Assembly (NCBI GenBank): GCA_026982705.1
Contig: JALSGP010000002.1
Span: 51,471 to 115,470, forward strand
DNA: 64,000 nt
Origin: Alphaproteobacteria bacterium
Lineage (GTDB): Bacteria > Pseudomonadota > Alphaproteobacteria > Geminicoccales > Geminicoccaceae
Direction: 5' to 3'
The number at the start of each line of letters is the position of its first letter. The stretch's first letter is position 1. Position numbers and translations under genes: made by a program. The notes below the pieces were generated by a model. The model worked only from the letters and a program-made list of their open reading frames with translations. It did not search any database and was not told where the DNA came from. Of this stretch, positions 1-8,143 are shown in pieces.

Positions 1-91
1 CGGTGAAGTCCCCGCCGTGGGCCAGGAGCGGCCACGGTACGAGAAGGCTGCCGCCGACCGTGAGGACGAAGGCGCGTCGTCCGAAGCCCAC
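1..91 (-). CDS. N-terminus of an exported protein with Tat-like signal (partial)
   Basis: Only the first 30 codons are inside the window; the gene runs off the left edge. A GTG at 91 is preceded at 7 bases by GGGAG, a good ribosome binding site. The peptide begins MGFGRRAFVLTVGG and continues SLLVPWPLLAHGGDFT. That is a twin-arginine pair, a hydrophobic stretch of about 16 residues and an AHG-type cleavage region, so export by the Tat route is likely. A TAGGAT hexamer at 118-123 (complement) could be its -10 element; no good -35 was seen. The gene diverges from ipdC. The mature function cannot be told from so little sequence. Confidence 0.5.
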   Translation of the reverse strand, partial: MGFGRRAFVLTVGGSLLVPWPLLAHGGDFT

Positions 92-166
92 CGTCTCGCT
101 CCCGCAGGCCGCGCTCCATCCTAGCACGGGGACGGGGCACCGAGAACCTGCGCGCGACGGGTGCCC

Positions 167-195
167 TCGACACGGCCTTCCGACCGACGCATAAG
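167..195 (+). promoter_or_regulatory. Candidate sigma-70 promoter of ipdC
   Basis: TCGACA at 167-172 (5 of 6 to the -35 consensus) and CATAAG at 190-195 (4 of 6 to the -10) are 17 bases apart. Transcription would start near 202, leaving a leader of about 23 bases that holds the AGGAG ribosome binding site at 213-217. This is a pattern match only. Confidence 0.45.
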
Positions 196-224
196 CGCGC
201 ACGGCCCCGGAGAGGAGATCGGCG

Positions 225-1868
225 GTGCGACTGGTGGAGGCCCTCGTCGATGCCCTCGCCGCCCGCGGTGCGGGCCGGATCTTCGGCATCCCGGGCGACT
301 TCGCCCTGCCGTTGTTCGACGCCCTGGTGGCGGACGGCCGCCTGCCCGTCCACACCCTGTCCCACGAGCCGTCGGTGGGCTTCGCCGCCGACGCCGCCGC
401 CCGCTACACCAGCGCCCTCGGCGTGGCGGCGGTGACTTACGGCGCCGGCGGCTTCAACATCGTCAACCCGACCGCCGGCGCCCATGCGGAGAAATCGCCC
501 CTCGTGGTGATCTCGGGGGCGCCGGGCGAGGCGGAGTCCGCGAGCGGCCTGCTGGTCCATCACCAGGGACCGCGTCTCGACACCCAGCGCCGGGTCTTCG
601 CCGAGGTGACGGCGGCCACCGCCCGCCTCGACGATCCCCGCACGGCGGCGGCGGAGATCGCCCGGGTGCTGGATGCCGCCGTCCACGACGCCCGCCCCGT
701 CTATCTCGAGATCCCGCGGGATCGGGTGGACATGCGCATCGGCCGCGTGCCGCCGCCGGCACCGGTGCCGTGCGACCCGGAGGCGGTGGCGGACTGCGCC
801 GAGGAGATCCTGGGCCGGCTGATGCGGGCGCGTCGTCCCGTGCTGATGGTGGGCGTGGAGGTGCGCCGCTATCGGCTGGAGGCACGGGTGGCGGAACTGG
901 CGCGGCGGCTGCGCGTGCCCGTCGTCACCTCCTTCATGGGCCGCGGCCTCATGGCCGGCACCGAGGTGGTGCCGGTGGGCACCTATCTGGGCCTCGCCGG
1001 CGATCCCCGCATCTCGAAGCTGGTGGAGGACTCCGACGGTCTGCTGCTGTTCGGCGTGATCCTCTCCGACACCAACTTCGCCGTCAGCGCGGGGCGGCTG
1101 GATCTGCGGCGGGTGGTGCACGCCTTCGACCGGCGGGTGCGCGTCGCCCACCACGTCTATCCCGAGGTCCCGCTTCCGGCCCTGGTGGAGGCGCTGTTGG
1201 AGCGGGCGCGGCCGCTGACCGACGCCCGGGTGCCGCCGGTGCCGGTGAGCTGGCCCAGGGACCTGCCGGCGGACGACGAGCCGGTGGGGCCGGTGGACGT
1301 GGCGCGGGCGATCAACGACGCCTTCGCCCGCCACGGCCCCATGCCCATGACTGCCGACGTGGGCGACTGTCTGTTCACGGCCATGGACATCGCCCACACC
1401 GAACTGGCCGCCCCCGGCTACTACGCCGGCATGGGCTTCGGCGTGCCCGCCGGCATCGGCGCCCAGCTCGCCACCGGCCGGAGGACGCTGGTGCTGGTGG
1501 GCGACGGGGCCTTCCAGATGACGGGGATGGAGCTGGTCCACTGCCCGCGCCTCGGCATCGATCCGGTGGTGCTGCTGTTCGACAACAGTGGCTGGGAGAT
1601 GCTGCGGGTGTTCGACCCGGATGCGCCCTTCCACGATCTCGCGAGCTGCGACTGGACCACCTTCGCCCGCATGGCCGGCGGCGACGGTCACACGGTGCGC
1701 ACCCGGCGGGAGCTGCGGGATGCGCTGGAGACGGCGCTCGGCACCCGCGGGCGTTTCCAGCTCCTCCACATCCGTCTGCCGCGCGGTGCCATCTCCCCCA
1801 CCCTCGCCCGCTTCGTGGAGGCCCAGAAGCGGGCACGGGGCGGCCGACCGAAGCGCCGGGCGGCATGA
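225..1868 (+). CDS. ipdC: Phenylpyruvate/indole-3-pyruvate decarboxylase (ThDP-dependent)
   Basis: A 547-residue ThDP enzyme that decarboxylates aromatic 2-keto acids such as phenylpyruvate and indolepyruvate to aldehydes, a step toward phenylacetate and indole-3-acetate. The GTG start has AGGAG 7 bases upstream. The N-terminal pyrimidine domain carries the activating glutamate in SHEPSVGFAADA near residue 47. The central domain follows, and the C-terminal domain has the ThDP/Mg motif VGDGAFQMTG ending in FDNSGWEM. From memory the whole protein follows the Azospirillum brasilense IpdC pattern, including SDTNFAVS and MDIAHTELAAPGYYAGMGFG. That enzyme prefers phenylpyruvate, so the substrate here remains uncertain. 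The stop overlaps the start of the transporter gene that follows (ATGA). Confidence 0.9.
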   Translation: MRLVEALVDALAARGAGRIFGIPGDFALPLFDALVADGRLPVHTLSHEPSVGFAADAAARYTSALGVAAVTYGAGGFNIVNPTAGAHAEKSPLVVISGAPGEAESASGLLVHHQGPRLDTQRRVFAEVTAATARLDDPRTAAAEIARVLDAAVHDARPVYLEIPRDRVDMRIGRVPPPAPVPCDPEAVADCAEEILGRLMRARRPVLMVGVEVRRYRLEARVAELARRLRVPVVTSFMGRGLMAGTEVVPVGTYLGLAGDPRISKLVEDSDGLLLFGVILSDTNFAVSAGRLDLRRVVHAFDRRVRVAHHVYPEVPLPALVEALLERARPLTDARVPPVPVSWPRDLPADDEPVGPVDVARAINDAFARHGPMPMTADVGDCLFTAMDIAHTELAAPGYYAGMGFGVPAGIGAQLATGRRTLVLVGDGAFQMTGMELVHCPRLGIDPVVLLFDNSGWEMLRVFDPDAPFHDLASCDWTTFARMAGGDGHTVRTRRELRDALETALGTRGRFQLLHIRLPRGAISPTLARFVEAQKRARGGRPKRRAA

Positions 1869-3139
1869 GCGCCGGAACGGCCCCTTCCCCGCCCGCGCCC
1901 CTCGCCGACCGGCGCTTCCTCGGCCTGTTCACGGCCCAGTTCCTCGGCGCCGCCCACGACAATCTGCTCAAGGCGGCGGTGGTGGTGCTGGTGAGCTTCG
2001 ACGACGATCCGGCGGCCGGGGCCGCCCTCGCCACGCTGGCGGCGGGACTGCTCATGCTTCCCTTCCTGCTGTTCTCGCCGCTGGCGGGCGAACTGGCCGA
2101 CCGCTACGGCAAGCCGCGGCTGGTGCGCCTCACCAAGGCCGGCGAGATGGTGCTGGCGCTGTTCGCGCTGGCGCTGCTGCCGGCGCGGGAGGCGGGAGCG
2201 CTGCTGGCGCTGGTGTTCCTCATGGGCATGCAGTCCACCTTCTTCGGGCCCCTCAAATACGGACTGCCGCCCGCCTGGTACGACGGCGACCGGCTGGTGT
2301 TGGCCAACGGACTGCTGCAGGGATCCACCTTCATCGCCATCCTGCTCGGCACCTTCGCCGGCGGGGTGCTGGTGGCGACGGCGGGGCCGCGGGTGGTGGC
2401 GGGAGCGGGCCTCGTGGTGGCCATCCTCGGCTTCCTCGCGAGCCTGCTCCTGCCCGAGGAACCGCCGGCGGCCCCCGATGCCCCCCTCCACGCCAATCCG
2501 CTGCCGGCCCACCGCGCCCTCTTCGCCTGGCTCGCCGGCGAGCCGGTGCTGGCGCGGACGGTACTGGCCCTCTCGGGTTTCTGGGCGCTGGGGGCCATCT
2601 ACCTCGGCCAGGTGCCGGCCCATGCCCGCACGGCGATGGGCGCCACCGCCGAGGAAGCGGGCTGGCTGCTCGGGGCCTTCGTGGTGGGGATCGTACTGGG
2701 GGGCCTCGCCGCCGCGCCGCTGCGCCGCGGTCGCCTCGGGCCACGGCTGCCGGTCCTGGCCATGCTGCTGGTGGGTCTGGCCGGGCTCGATCTGGCCCTG
2801 CTGCCGGGGGCGGTGCGCGGTCCGGGGCAGGCGCTGTTCGCGGATCCGGCGGGCTGGCGCCTCGCCCTCGACGTGACGGCGGTCGCCTTCGGCGGGGGGC
2901 TCTTCGCCGTCCCGCTGCTCACCACCCTCCAGCGGACGGCGCCCGCCACCCATCGCGGCCGCGCCATCGCCGCCAACAATGTGGTCAACGCCCTCGCCGT
3001 GGTGGTGGCGAGCGGCCTCGCCGCGGCGGCGCCGCCGGCGGGCGTGCCGGTGGCGGGAGTGCTGCTGGTCTGCGCCCTCTCGGCTCTGCTGCTGGCGCTC
3101 TGGGTGGGGCGCAGCCGGCTGCCGGTGACCGCCCCCTGA
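1865..3139 (+). CDS. MFS transporter of the LplT (lysophospholipid) type
   Basis: A 424-residue inner-membrane major facilitator with about 12 hydrophobic segments. The N-terminal region FLGLFTAQFLGAAHDNLLK and the following GELADRYGKPRL, FGPLKYGLPP and LVLANGLLQGSTFIAILLG blocks match the layout of LplT and of the MFS half of Aas fusion proteins, which flip lysophospholipids for re-acylation. No acyltransferase gene lies next to it, so the substrate is inferred by family only. It starts at an ATG overlapping the ipdC stop, so the two are almost certainly co-translated. A lipid flippase paired with a keto-acid decarboxylase is unusual, and another substrate is possible. Confidence 0.8.
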   Translation: MSAGTAPSPPAPLADRRFLGLFTAQFLGAAHDNLLKAAVVVLVSFDDDPAAGAALATLAAGLLMLPFLLFSPLAGELADRYGKPRLVRLTKAGEMVLALFALALLPAREAGALLALVFLMGMQSTFFGPLKYGLPPAWYDGDRLVLANGLLQGSTFIAILLGTFAGGVLVATAGPRVVAGAGLVVAILGFLASLLLPEEPPAAPDAPLHANPLPAHRALFAWLAGEPVLARTVLALSGFWALGAIYLGQVPAHARTAMGATAEEAGWLLGAFVVGIVLGGLAAAPLRRGRLGPRLPVLAMLLVGLAGLDLALLPGAVRGPGQALFADPAGWRLALDVTAVAFGGGLFAVPLLTTLQRTAPATHRGRAIAANNVVNALAVVVASGLAAAAPPAGVPVAGVLLVCALSALLLALWVGRSRLPVTAP

Positions 3140-3167
3140 GCGGGCCGCCCCCGATGGCGCCGCCGGC

Positions 3168-3785
3168 TCAGCCCTCGCCGTCGGCCGGCCGTTCGCCCAA
3201 CCGCAGCCGCAGTTTGCGGCGCCCGCCCGGCCCCACCGGCTCCTCCGCCGTGGCCTCGGCCGATTCGACGGCGGCCTGCGCCCTCTCGGCGGTCTCGCCG
3301 CCGTTGGGCGCGGGCGATACGGGTTCCGCCGTCCGCTGGGTACTGGCGGCCAGCGACAGCGCCAGCGCCCGCAGCTTCTCCGGCGGGATCGCCGGCCGGC
3401 GCTCCGCCGCCTCCTCCGCCGCCGCCTCCTCCGCGGCCGTCTCCGTCGACGCCTCGGCACCGAAGCTGTTCTCGTAGTCGGCCACCGTCAGCTTGAGGCG
3501 CGCGAACTGCTCCAGGAATTCCTCGCGCTTGGCCGGGGGCAGCCGTTCCACGCTGCGGTCCGCCACCAGCCGCTCCGCCTGGGCCAGGACGTTGCGGGCG
3601 TGCACGATCTGGCCCGAGGGCTTGGCGTGACCGGCCAGCACCTGCGCCAGTGCCTTGGTGGCCGGCTGGAAGAGCTTCAGCAGCTCCGCCGGATGGGTCG
3701 GCAGCCGGCGACCGTCGCGGGCACGGCCGCGGGCGCGTTTCTTGGTCGCATGGCGCCGAAACGGGAACATCGGCTTGGTTTTCAT
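3168..3785 (-). CDS. Hypothetical protein, basic ends with Ala/Glu-rich linker
   Basis: A 205-residue protein I do not recognise. The chosen ATG at 3785 has GAGAGAGG about 5 bases upstream; an in-frame start 57 bases further up adds only a low-complexity arginine tail. Residues 1-28 are strongly basic. Residues about 30-110 look like an ordinary helical domain (HPAELLKLFQPATKALAQVL, then LPPAKREEFLEQFARLKLT). The middle is Ala/Glu rich and the C-terminus is again basic (RRKLRLRLGERP). There is no signal peptide or membrane segment, so it is probably cytoplasmic. The domain with few charged repeats and third-position GC bias argue that it is real. Confidence 0.6.
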   Translation of the reverse strand: MKTKPMFPFRRHATKKRARGRARDGRRLPTHPAELLKLFQPATKALAQVLAGHAKPSGQIVHARNVLAQAERLVADRSVERLPPAKREEFLEQFARLKLTVADYENSFGAEASTETAAEEAAAEEAAERRPAIPPEKLRALALSLAASTQRTAEPVSPAPNGGETAERAQAAVESAEATAEEPVGPGGRRKLRLRLGERPADGEG

Positions 3786-4073
3786 GCCCCTCTCTCGACT
3801 GCGGGGTCGCGGTCGGGATCCCCTCCCTTCACGGACCCGCACACGGTCCGTCCCGGTGATGGCGGGGGTCGGTCACGGAACGACCGCGACTTTCGGGATC
3901 CCTGCACCCGTTCCGGACCGACGGCGACGACACCGAACGGCCGGGGCCGGTGGTCGTGTCGACGGACGGGCTTCGGTCCGGGGGATTTCCGCACGTCCAT
4001 GACCTAACAGCATCGACGCCGTATTCAAGCGCCGACGTCGCGAAGACTCCTCGAATCCGTCCGATCCGCCACG
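3786..4073. other. Intergenic region, 288 bases, with hairpin
   Basis: This lies between the end of the glycerate kinase gene and the start of the basic hypothetical gene, both on the minus strand. No gene was found. It contains a perfect 7-base inverted repeat at 3831-3851 (ACGGACC, 7-base loop, GGTCCGT), which could end the upstream transcript or fold in the leader of the gene below. A weak TTGAAT hexamer on the minus strand near 4023 might be a -35 element, but I found no convincing -10. Confidence 0.4.
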
Positions 4074-5369
4074 TCACGACCCGCCCGCGGCGACCGCGTC
4101 CGCCACCAGGACCGCCCGGAAATCGTTGACGTTGGTGCGGGTGGGACCGGTGACGAGGACGTCGCCCAGGGCCTCGAACAGTCCGAGGGCGTCGTTGTCG
4201 GCGAGGTGGGCGCGCGGATCGAGACCGCGGGCCCGCGCCCGCTTCAGCGTGTCGGGAGCCACGAAGGCGCCGGCGGCCCCGCCCCGGCCGTCGATGCCGT
4301 CGGTATCGGCGGCGAGCGCCCAGATCCCCTCCGCCGCGCCGGCCAGCGCCAGGGCGAAGCCCAGCATGCACTCGGAATTGCGGCCGCCCCGTCCCCTGCC
4401 CCGCACGGTGACGGTGGCCTCGCCACCGGAGAGCAGCACGCAGGGCGGGGATGCGGGCAGCCCGTGGTCGCGGCAGCCGCGGGCGATGCCGGCCAGCACC
4501 CGGCCCAGCTCCCGGGCCTCACCCTCGAGGGCATCCCCCAGCACCAGCGTGCGCAGGCCCGCCGCCTCCGCCGCCCGCGCCGCCGCCCGCAGGGACCCGA
4601 GCGGCCGCGCCACCAGCCGATAGTCGCCGCGGGCGAGCCGCGGGTCTCCCGGCTTCGGCGTCTCGTCGCGGCACGCCTCGAGATGGGCGCGCACCCGCGC
4701 CGGGACCGGGATGGCATGGTGGTCGAGGATGGCGAGGGCGTCGGCGCAGCTGGTGGGATCGGCCACGGTGGGACCGGAGGCGATCACCGCCGGATCGTCG
4801 CCGGGCACGTCGGAGACGGCGAGGGTGAGGACGGGTGCGGGATGGGCGGCGGCGGCGAGCCGGCCGCCCTTGATGGCGGAGAGGTGTTTGCGCACGCAGT
4901 TCATCTCGTGGATGGTGGCGCCGGCCGCGAGCAACGCGCGGTTGACCGCCCGCTTGTCCTCGAGGGTGAGACCGGCGGCCGGCAGGGTGAGCAGCGCCGA
5001 GCCGCCGCCGGAGATCAGGGCGATCACCAGATCGTCCGCGCCGAGGGGACGGACGAGATCGAGCATGCGCCGGGCCGCCGCCACCCCGCGGGCGTCGGGG
5101 ACGGGATGGGCCGCCTCCACGATCTCGATGCGCCGGCAGGGGACGGCGTGTCCGTCGGGCACCACCACCAGTCCCTCCAGCGGGTGGGGCCAGTGGCGCT
5201 CCAACGCCCGCGCCATGGACGCCGACGCCTTGCCCGCGCCCACCACCACCGTGCGGCCGGCGGGCGGGGTGGTGGGCAGCGCCGGCGGCACCACCCGTTC
5301 GGGATCCGCCGCCGCCACCGCCGTGTGGAACAGCGACTCCAGGAGCGCGCGGGGATCGGTGGACGTCAT
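4074..5369 (-). CDS. gckA: Glycerate 2-kinase (GckA/TtuD, MOFRL family)
   Basis: A 431-residue cytoplasmic kinase that phosphorylates D-glycerate to 2-phosphoglycerate, feeding glyoxylate or serine carbon into glycolysis. The family marks are VVVGAGKASASMA near residue 42, the ISGGGSAL loop, NCVRKHLSAIKGGRLA and SDVPGDDP, with the MOFRL C-terminal block DTDGIDGRGGAAGAF. Older annotation calls this family hydroxypyruvate reductase TtuD; kinase is the better-supported role. Its ATG overlaps the ubiG stop (ATGA). It is the last gene of a minus-strand run that begins with glycolate oxidase subunits, so a glycolate to glyoxylate to glycerate to 2-phosphoglycerate route is suggested. Confidence 0.9.
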   Translation of the reverse strand: MTSTDPRALLESLFHTAVAAADPERVVPPALPTTPPAGRTVVVGAGKASASMARALERHWPHPLEGLVVVPDGHAVPCRRIEIVEAAHPVPDARGVAAARRMLDLVRPLGADDLVIALISGGGSALLTLPAAGLTLEDKRAVNRALLAAGATIHEMNCVRKHLSAIKGGRLAAAAHPAPVLTLAVSDVPGDDPAVIASGPTVADPTSCADALAILDHHAIPVPARVRAHLEACRDETPKPGDPRLARGDYRLVARPLGSLRAAARAAEAAGLRTLVLGDALEGEARELGRVLAGIARGCRDHGLPASPPCVLLSGGEATVTVRGRGRGGRNSECMLGFALALAGAAEGIWALAADTDGIDGRGGAAGAFVAPDTLKRARARGLDPRAHLADNDALGLFEALGDVLVTGPTRTNVNDFRAVLVADAVAAGGS

Positions 5370-6115
5370 CCCACCCCTCCCCCACCGGCCACAGGCCGCA
5401 CCGCCGCCAGCATGTAGTTGACCGAGGGATCGCGCACGAGCAGGAAGCGCTCGTGGGCGGCGTCCCAGGCGAGGCCGGTGACGGCCACCGGCACCAGCCC
5501 GTGGGCCCGCAGCAGCCGGCCGAGTTCGGACGGGTGCAGGAAGCGGCGCCAGTCGTGGGTTCCCGGCGGCAGCCAGCCCAGCAGATATTCGGCGGCGATC
5601 ACGCCCAGCAGCAGCGCCCGGAGGGTGCGGGCGAGGGTGGAGAGCACGACGAGGCCCCCCGGGCGCACCACGGCGGCGAGCTCGCGCACGAAGACGGCCG
5701 CATCCGGGACGTGCTCCACCACCTCCAGCGCCAGCACCAGATCGAAACGCTCGCCCCGCACCAGCAGGTCCTCCAGCGTGGCGACCCGGTAGTCGATCAC
5801 GAGGCCCGTGGCGGCGGCGTGGGCGCGGGCCACCTCCACGTTGCGCCGGAGGGGATCGATGCCGGTGACGGCGGCACCGAGACGGGCCAGCGGCTCGCTC
5901 ACGAGCCCGCCGCCGCAGCCCACGTCGAGCGCCGTGAGACCGGCGAGGGGTCGGCGGGCCGCGGGATCGCGGCCGAAATGGCGCACCGCCCGCTCACGGA
6001 TCCAGGCGAGGCGCGCGGGATTGAGGCGGTGGAGCGGGCGCATGGGCCCCTCCGGATCCCACCAGTCCTCGCCCAGCTCCGCGAACTTGGCCACCTCCGC
6101 CCGATCCAGCGTCAT
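5366..6115 (-). CDS. ubiG: Ubiquinone biosynthesis O-methyltransferase
   Basis: A 249-residue class I SAM-dependent methyltransferase that performs the two O-methylations of the ubiquinone ring. The N-terminus EVAKFAELGEDWWDPEGPMR followed by HRLNPARLAWIR is typical of alphaproteobacterial UbiG. The SAM-binding motif LDVGCGGGL lies near residue 64, and ALEVVEHV and the GTHDWRRF block follow. The ATG at 6115 overlaps the stop of the regulator gene upstream, and its stop overlaps the glycerate kinase start. It is thus translationally coupled on both sides. Its place inside a glycolate-oxidation cluster is notable because glycolate oxidase hands electrons to quinone. Confidence 0.9.
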   Translation of the reverse strand: MTLDRAEVAKFAELGEDWWDPEGPMRPLHRLNPARLAWIRERAVRHFGRDPAARRPLAGLTALDVGCGGGLVSEPLARLGAAVTGIDPLRRNVEVARAHAAATGLVIDYRVATLEDLLVRGERFDLVLALEVVEHVPDAAVFVRELAAVVRPGGLVVLSTLARTLRALLLGVIAAEYLLGWLPPGTHDWRRFLHPSELGRLLRAHGLVPVAVTGLAWDAAHERFLLVRDPSVNYMLAAVRPVAGGGGVG

Positions 6116-6738
6116 TCCCGGCTCCCGCCCCGTCGCACGTAGATCTCCACCGCATGGGCACGGTTGCGTGCGCCGATCTTGTCGAAGAGATTGCGCAGGT
6201 GGAACTTGATGGTGTTGACGGAGACGCCGAACTGGCGGGCCAGCTCGGCGTTGGTCTTGCCACTGCCGAGGGCGTGCAGCAGCTCGCGCTCGCGGCGGGT
6301 GAGCTCGGCCAACGGATCGCGACGCGCCCGCCGCAGGTCGAGACGGGGGAAGGTCATGCGCCCTTCGGCGGCGGCGCGGATCGCCTCCAGCAGCCGTTCC
6401 GGCGGCTCCTGCTTGCCCACGAAACCGGCGGCGCCCAGCTCCATGGCGAGGAGCGGCGCATCGGGATCGCGGGTGCCGGAGTAGATCACCACCGGCGGAT
6501 GGCGTGGCCGCCGCGCCAGCTCCTCCAGCACCTCGCGTCCGCCCATGTAGGGCATCTCCCAGCCGATCACCCCCACCTCCACCGGAAAGCGGTCGAGGGC
6601 GGCGAGGAAGCGCTCGCCGTCGCTGGCGGTGAAGACGATGGCGATGCCGCCGAGCTCGCCGAAGGCGGCGCGCAGCCCGGCCAGCACCACGGGACTCTTG
6701 TCGGCGATACCGATCTCGATGATGCGTCGTCGTTGCAC
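6112..6738 (-). CDS. LuxR/NarL-type response regulator with degenerate receiver
   Basis: A 208-residue two-domain regulator with a GTG start. Residues 7-125 have the receiver fold. The normal acidic pair is Asp13-Lys14, and the residue in the phospho-acceptor position is Gly59 (VGVIGWEMP, where active relatives have Asp). The conserved Ser87 (VVIYSG) and Lys109 are kept. Residues about 145-200 form a LuxR-type helix-turn-helix ([12 protein letters not shown], then [19 protein letters not shown]). The fold is intact but phosphorylation in the usual way looks impossible, so it may respond to a ligand or partner, or act constitutively. It sits 52 bases after glcF and overlaps ubiG. Confidence 0.85.
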   Translation of the reverse strand: MQRRRIIEIGIADKSPVVLAGLRAAFGELGGIAIVFTASDGERFLAALDRFPVEVGVIGWEMPYMGGREVLEELARRPRHPPVVIYSGTRDPDAPLLAMELGAAGFVGKQEPPERLLEAIRAAAEGRMTFPRLDLRRARRDPLAELTRRERELLHALGSGKTNAELARQFGVSVNTIKFHLRNLFDKIGARNRAHAVEIYVRRGGSRE

Positions 6739-6790
6739 CGGATGCCGTTCCGTCCCGGCCGAGGCGGGGTCGGTGTTCCCGAATCCGCAC

Positions 6791-8134
6791 TTAACCCGCT
6801 CCCATCGGCTCGGGAAGACGCCGTGGGGTCGCGTCCCCGCGGCCGCGGCCGGCGTCGGCCAGCGCCGGCGGCCGTGGCCCGCCGCTCACCCAGTCCAGCA
6901 GCTCCACCCAGTGCACCACCGGCAGGGGGGAGGCGGCGCGGATGTGGAGCAGACAGCCGATGTTGGCGGTGGCCACGAGGTCGGCGCCGGTGGCCGCGAG
7001 CCGCTCGGCCTTGCGCCGCTGGAGACGCTCGGAGATCTGCGGCTGGAAGATGCTGTAGGTCCCGGCGCTGCCGCAGCAGAGATGGGCCTCGGCGGGCTCC
7101 CGCACGAGAAAGCCGGCATCCGCCAGCAGGCGGCGCGGCAGATGGGCGAGCCGCTGACCGTGCTGGAGGGAACAGGGCGCGTGCCAGGCGACGGCGAGAT
7201 CCACGTCGCGCACCGCCGGCGGCGACCCCAGAGCGGCCACGAACTCGCCGAGATCGCGGGCGAGACGGGAGACGGTGGCGGCGTCCTCCGCCAGCTCCGG
7301 ATCCTCGCGGAAGACGAAGCCATAGTCCTTGACGGGCGTCCCGCAGCCGGTGGCGTTGACGACGATGGCGTCCAGCGGCTCGCGGCGGTGGGCGGCCATC
7401 CAGGCGCGGATGGCGCGGGCGGCGGTGCGGTGGGCGGCGCGGCTGCGGCCCATGTGGTGGGTGAGGGCCCCGCAGCAGCGGATCGGCGGCACCACCACCT
7501 CCACCCCCATGCGGTGGAGCAGCCTCACCGTCGCCTCGTTGATCTCCGGGGCCAGCACCTGCTGGGCGCAGCCGGGCAGTACCGCCACCCGCGCCACCCG
7601 CCGGCCGCGGGCGGGGATGGTCTGCGGACGGTCCACCCAGGAGGGGGGCGGCAGTCGCGCCGGCTGCTGGCGCAGCATGGCGCCGAGGCGCCCGGGCCAC
7701 AGACGCGCCAGCGGCCTGAGCGGGAGTCCGGCCAGCAGGGCGAGGCGGAACAGGCGCGGGTCCGGCAGCACCGTCGCCACGAACGCCCGCAGCAGCCGCT
7801 CCGGCCAGGGCCGCCGCCAGTCGCGCTCGATGACGGCGCGGGCATGGTCCACGAGGTGCATGTAGTGCACGCCGGAGGGACAGGTGGTCATGCAGGAGAG
7901 ACAGGAAAGGCAGCGGTCCACGTGGCGGACCACCGCCTCGGTCACCCGCCCTTCCTCCAGCATGCGCTTGATCAGGTAGATGCGGCCGCGTGGACCGTCG
8001 AGCTCGTTGCCCAGCAGCACATAGGTGGGGCAGGTGGCGGTGCAGAAGCCGCAGTGCACGCAGGTCCGGAGGATGCGTTCGGACTCGCGCACGTCCGGGT
8101 CCTGCAGCCGCTCGGGCGGGATCCGGGTCTCCAT
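6791..8134 (-). CDS. glcF: Glycolate oxidase iron-sulfur subunit
   Basis: A 447-residue subunit that carries electrons from the flavin subunits of glycolate oxidase to the quinone pool. Two 4Fe-4S binding motifs are present near the N-terminus: [12 protein letters not shown] at about residue 25 and [12 protein letters not shown] at about residue 75. Two CCG-type cysteine-rich modules follow ([13 protein letters not shown] then [11 protein letters not shown], and the later [11 protein letters not shown] then CCGSAGTYS). It starts 9 bases after the glcE stop, as expected for an operon. The FAD-binding GlcD subunit is not in this window. Confidence 0.92.
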   Translation of the reverse strand: METRIPPERLQDPDVRESERILRTCVHCGFCTATCPTYVLLGNELDGPRGRIYLIKRMLEEGRVTEAVVRHVDRCLSCLSCMTTCPSGVHYMHLVDHARAVIERDWRRPWPERLLRAFVATVLPDPRLFRLALLAGLPLRPLARLWPGRLGAMLRQQPARLPPPSWVDRPQTIPARGRRVARVAVLPGCAQQVLAPEINEATVRLLHRMGVEVVVPPIRCCGALTHHMGRSRAAHRTAARAIRAWMAAHRREPLDAIVVNATGCGTPVKDYGFVFREDPELAEDAATVSRLARDLGEFVAALGSPPAVRDVDLAVAWHAPCSLQHGQRLAHLPRRLLADAGFLVREPAEAHLCCGSAGTYSIFQPQISERLQRRKAERLAATGADLVATANIGCLLHIRAASPLPVVHWVELLDWVSGGPRPPALADAGRGRGDATPRRLPEPMGAG

Positions 8135-8143
8135 GGGGGCCTC

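Noticed and set aside
3..194. 63-codon plus-strand frame at the left edge
   Set aside because: Proline/arginine-rich and without a ribosome binding site. The minus strand has a convincing Tat-like signal start in the same place.
1588..3477. Open frames in both directions over the MFS gene
   Set aside because: Low-complexity Arg/Pro/Gly translations. The MFS frame has membrane segments and family motifs.
3782..4000. Small frames in the 288-base gap after glycerate kinase
   Set aside because: No start signal, biased composition and no family resemblance; treated as intergenic.
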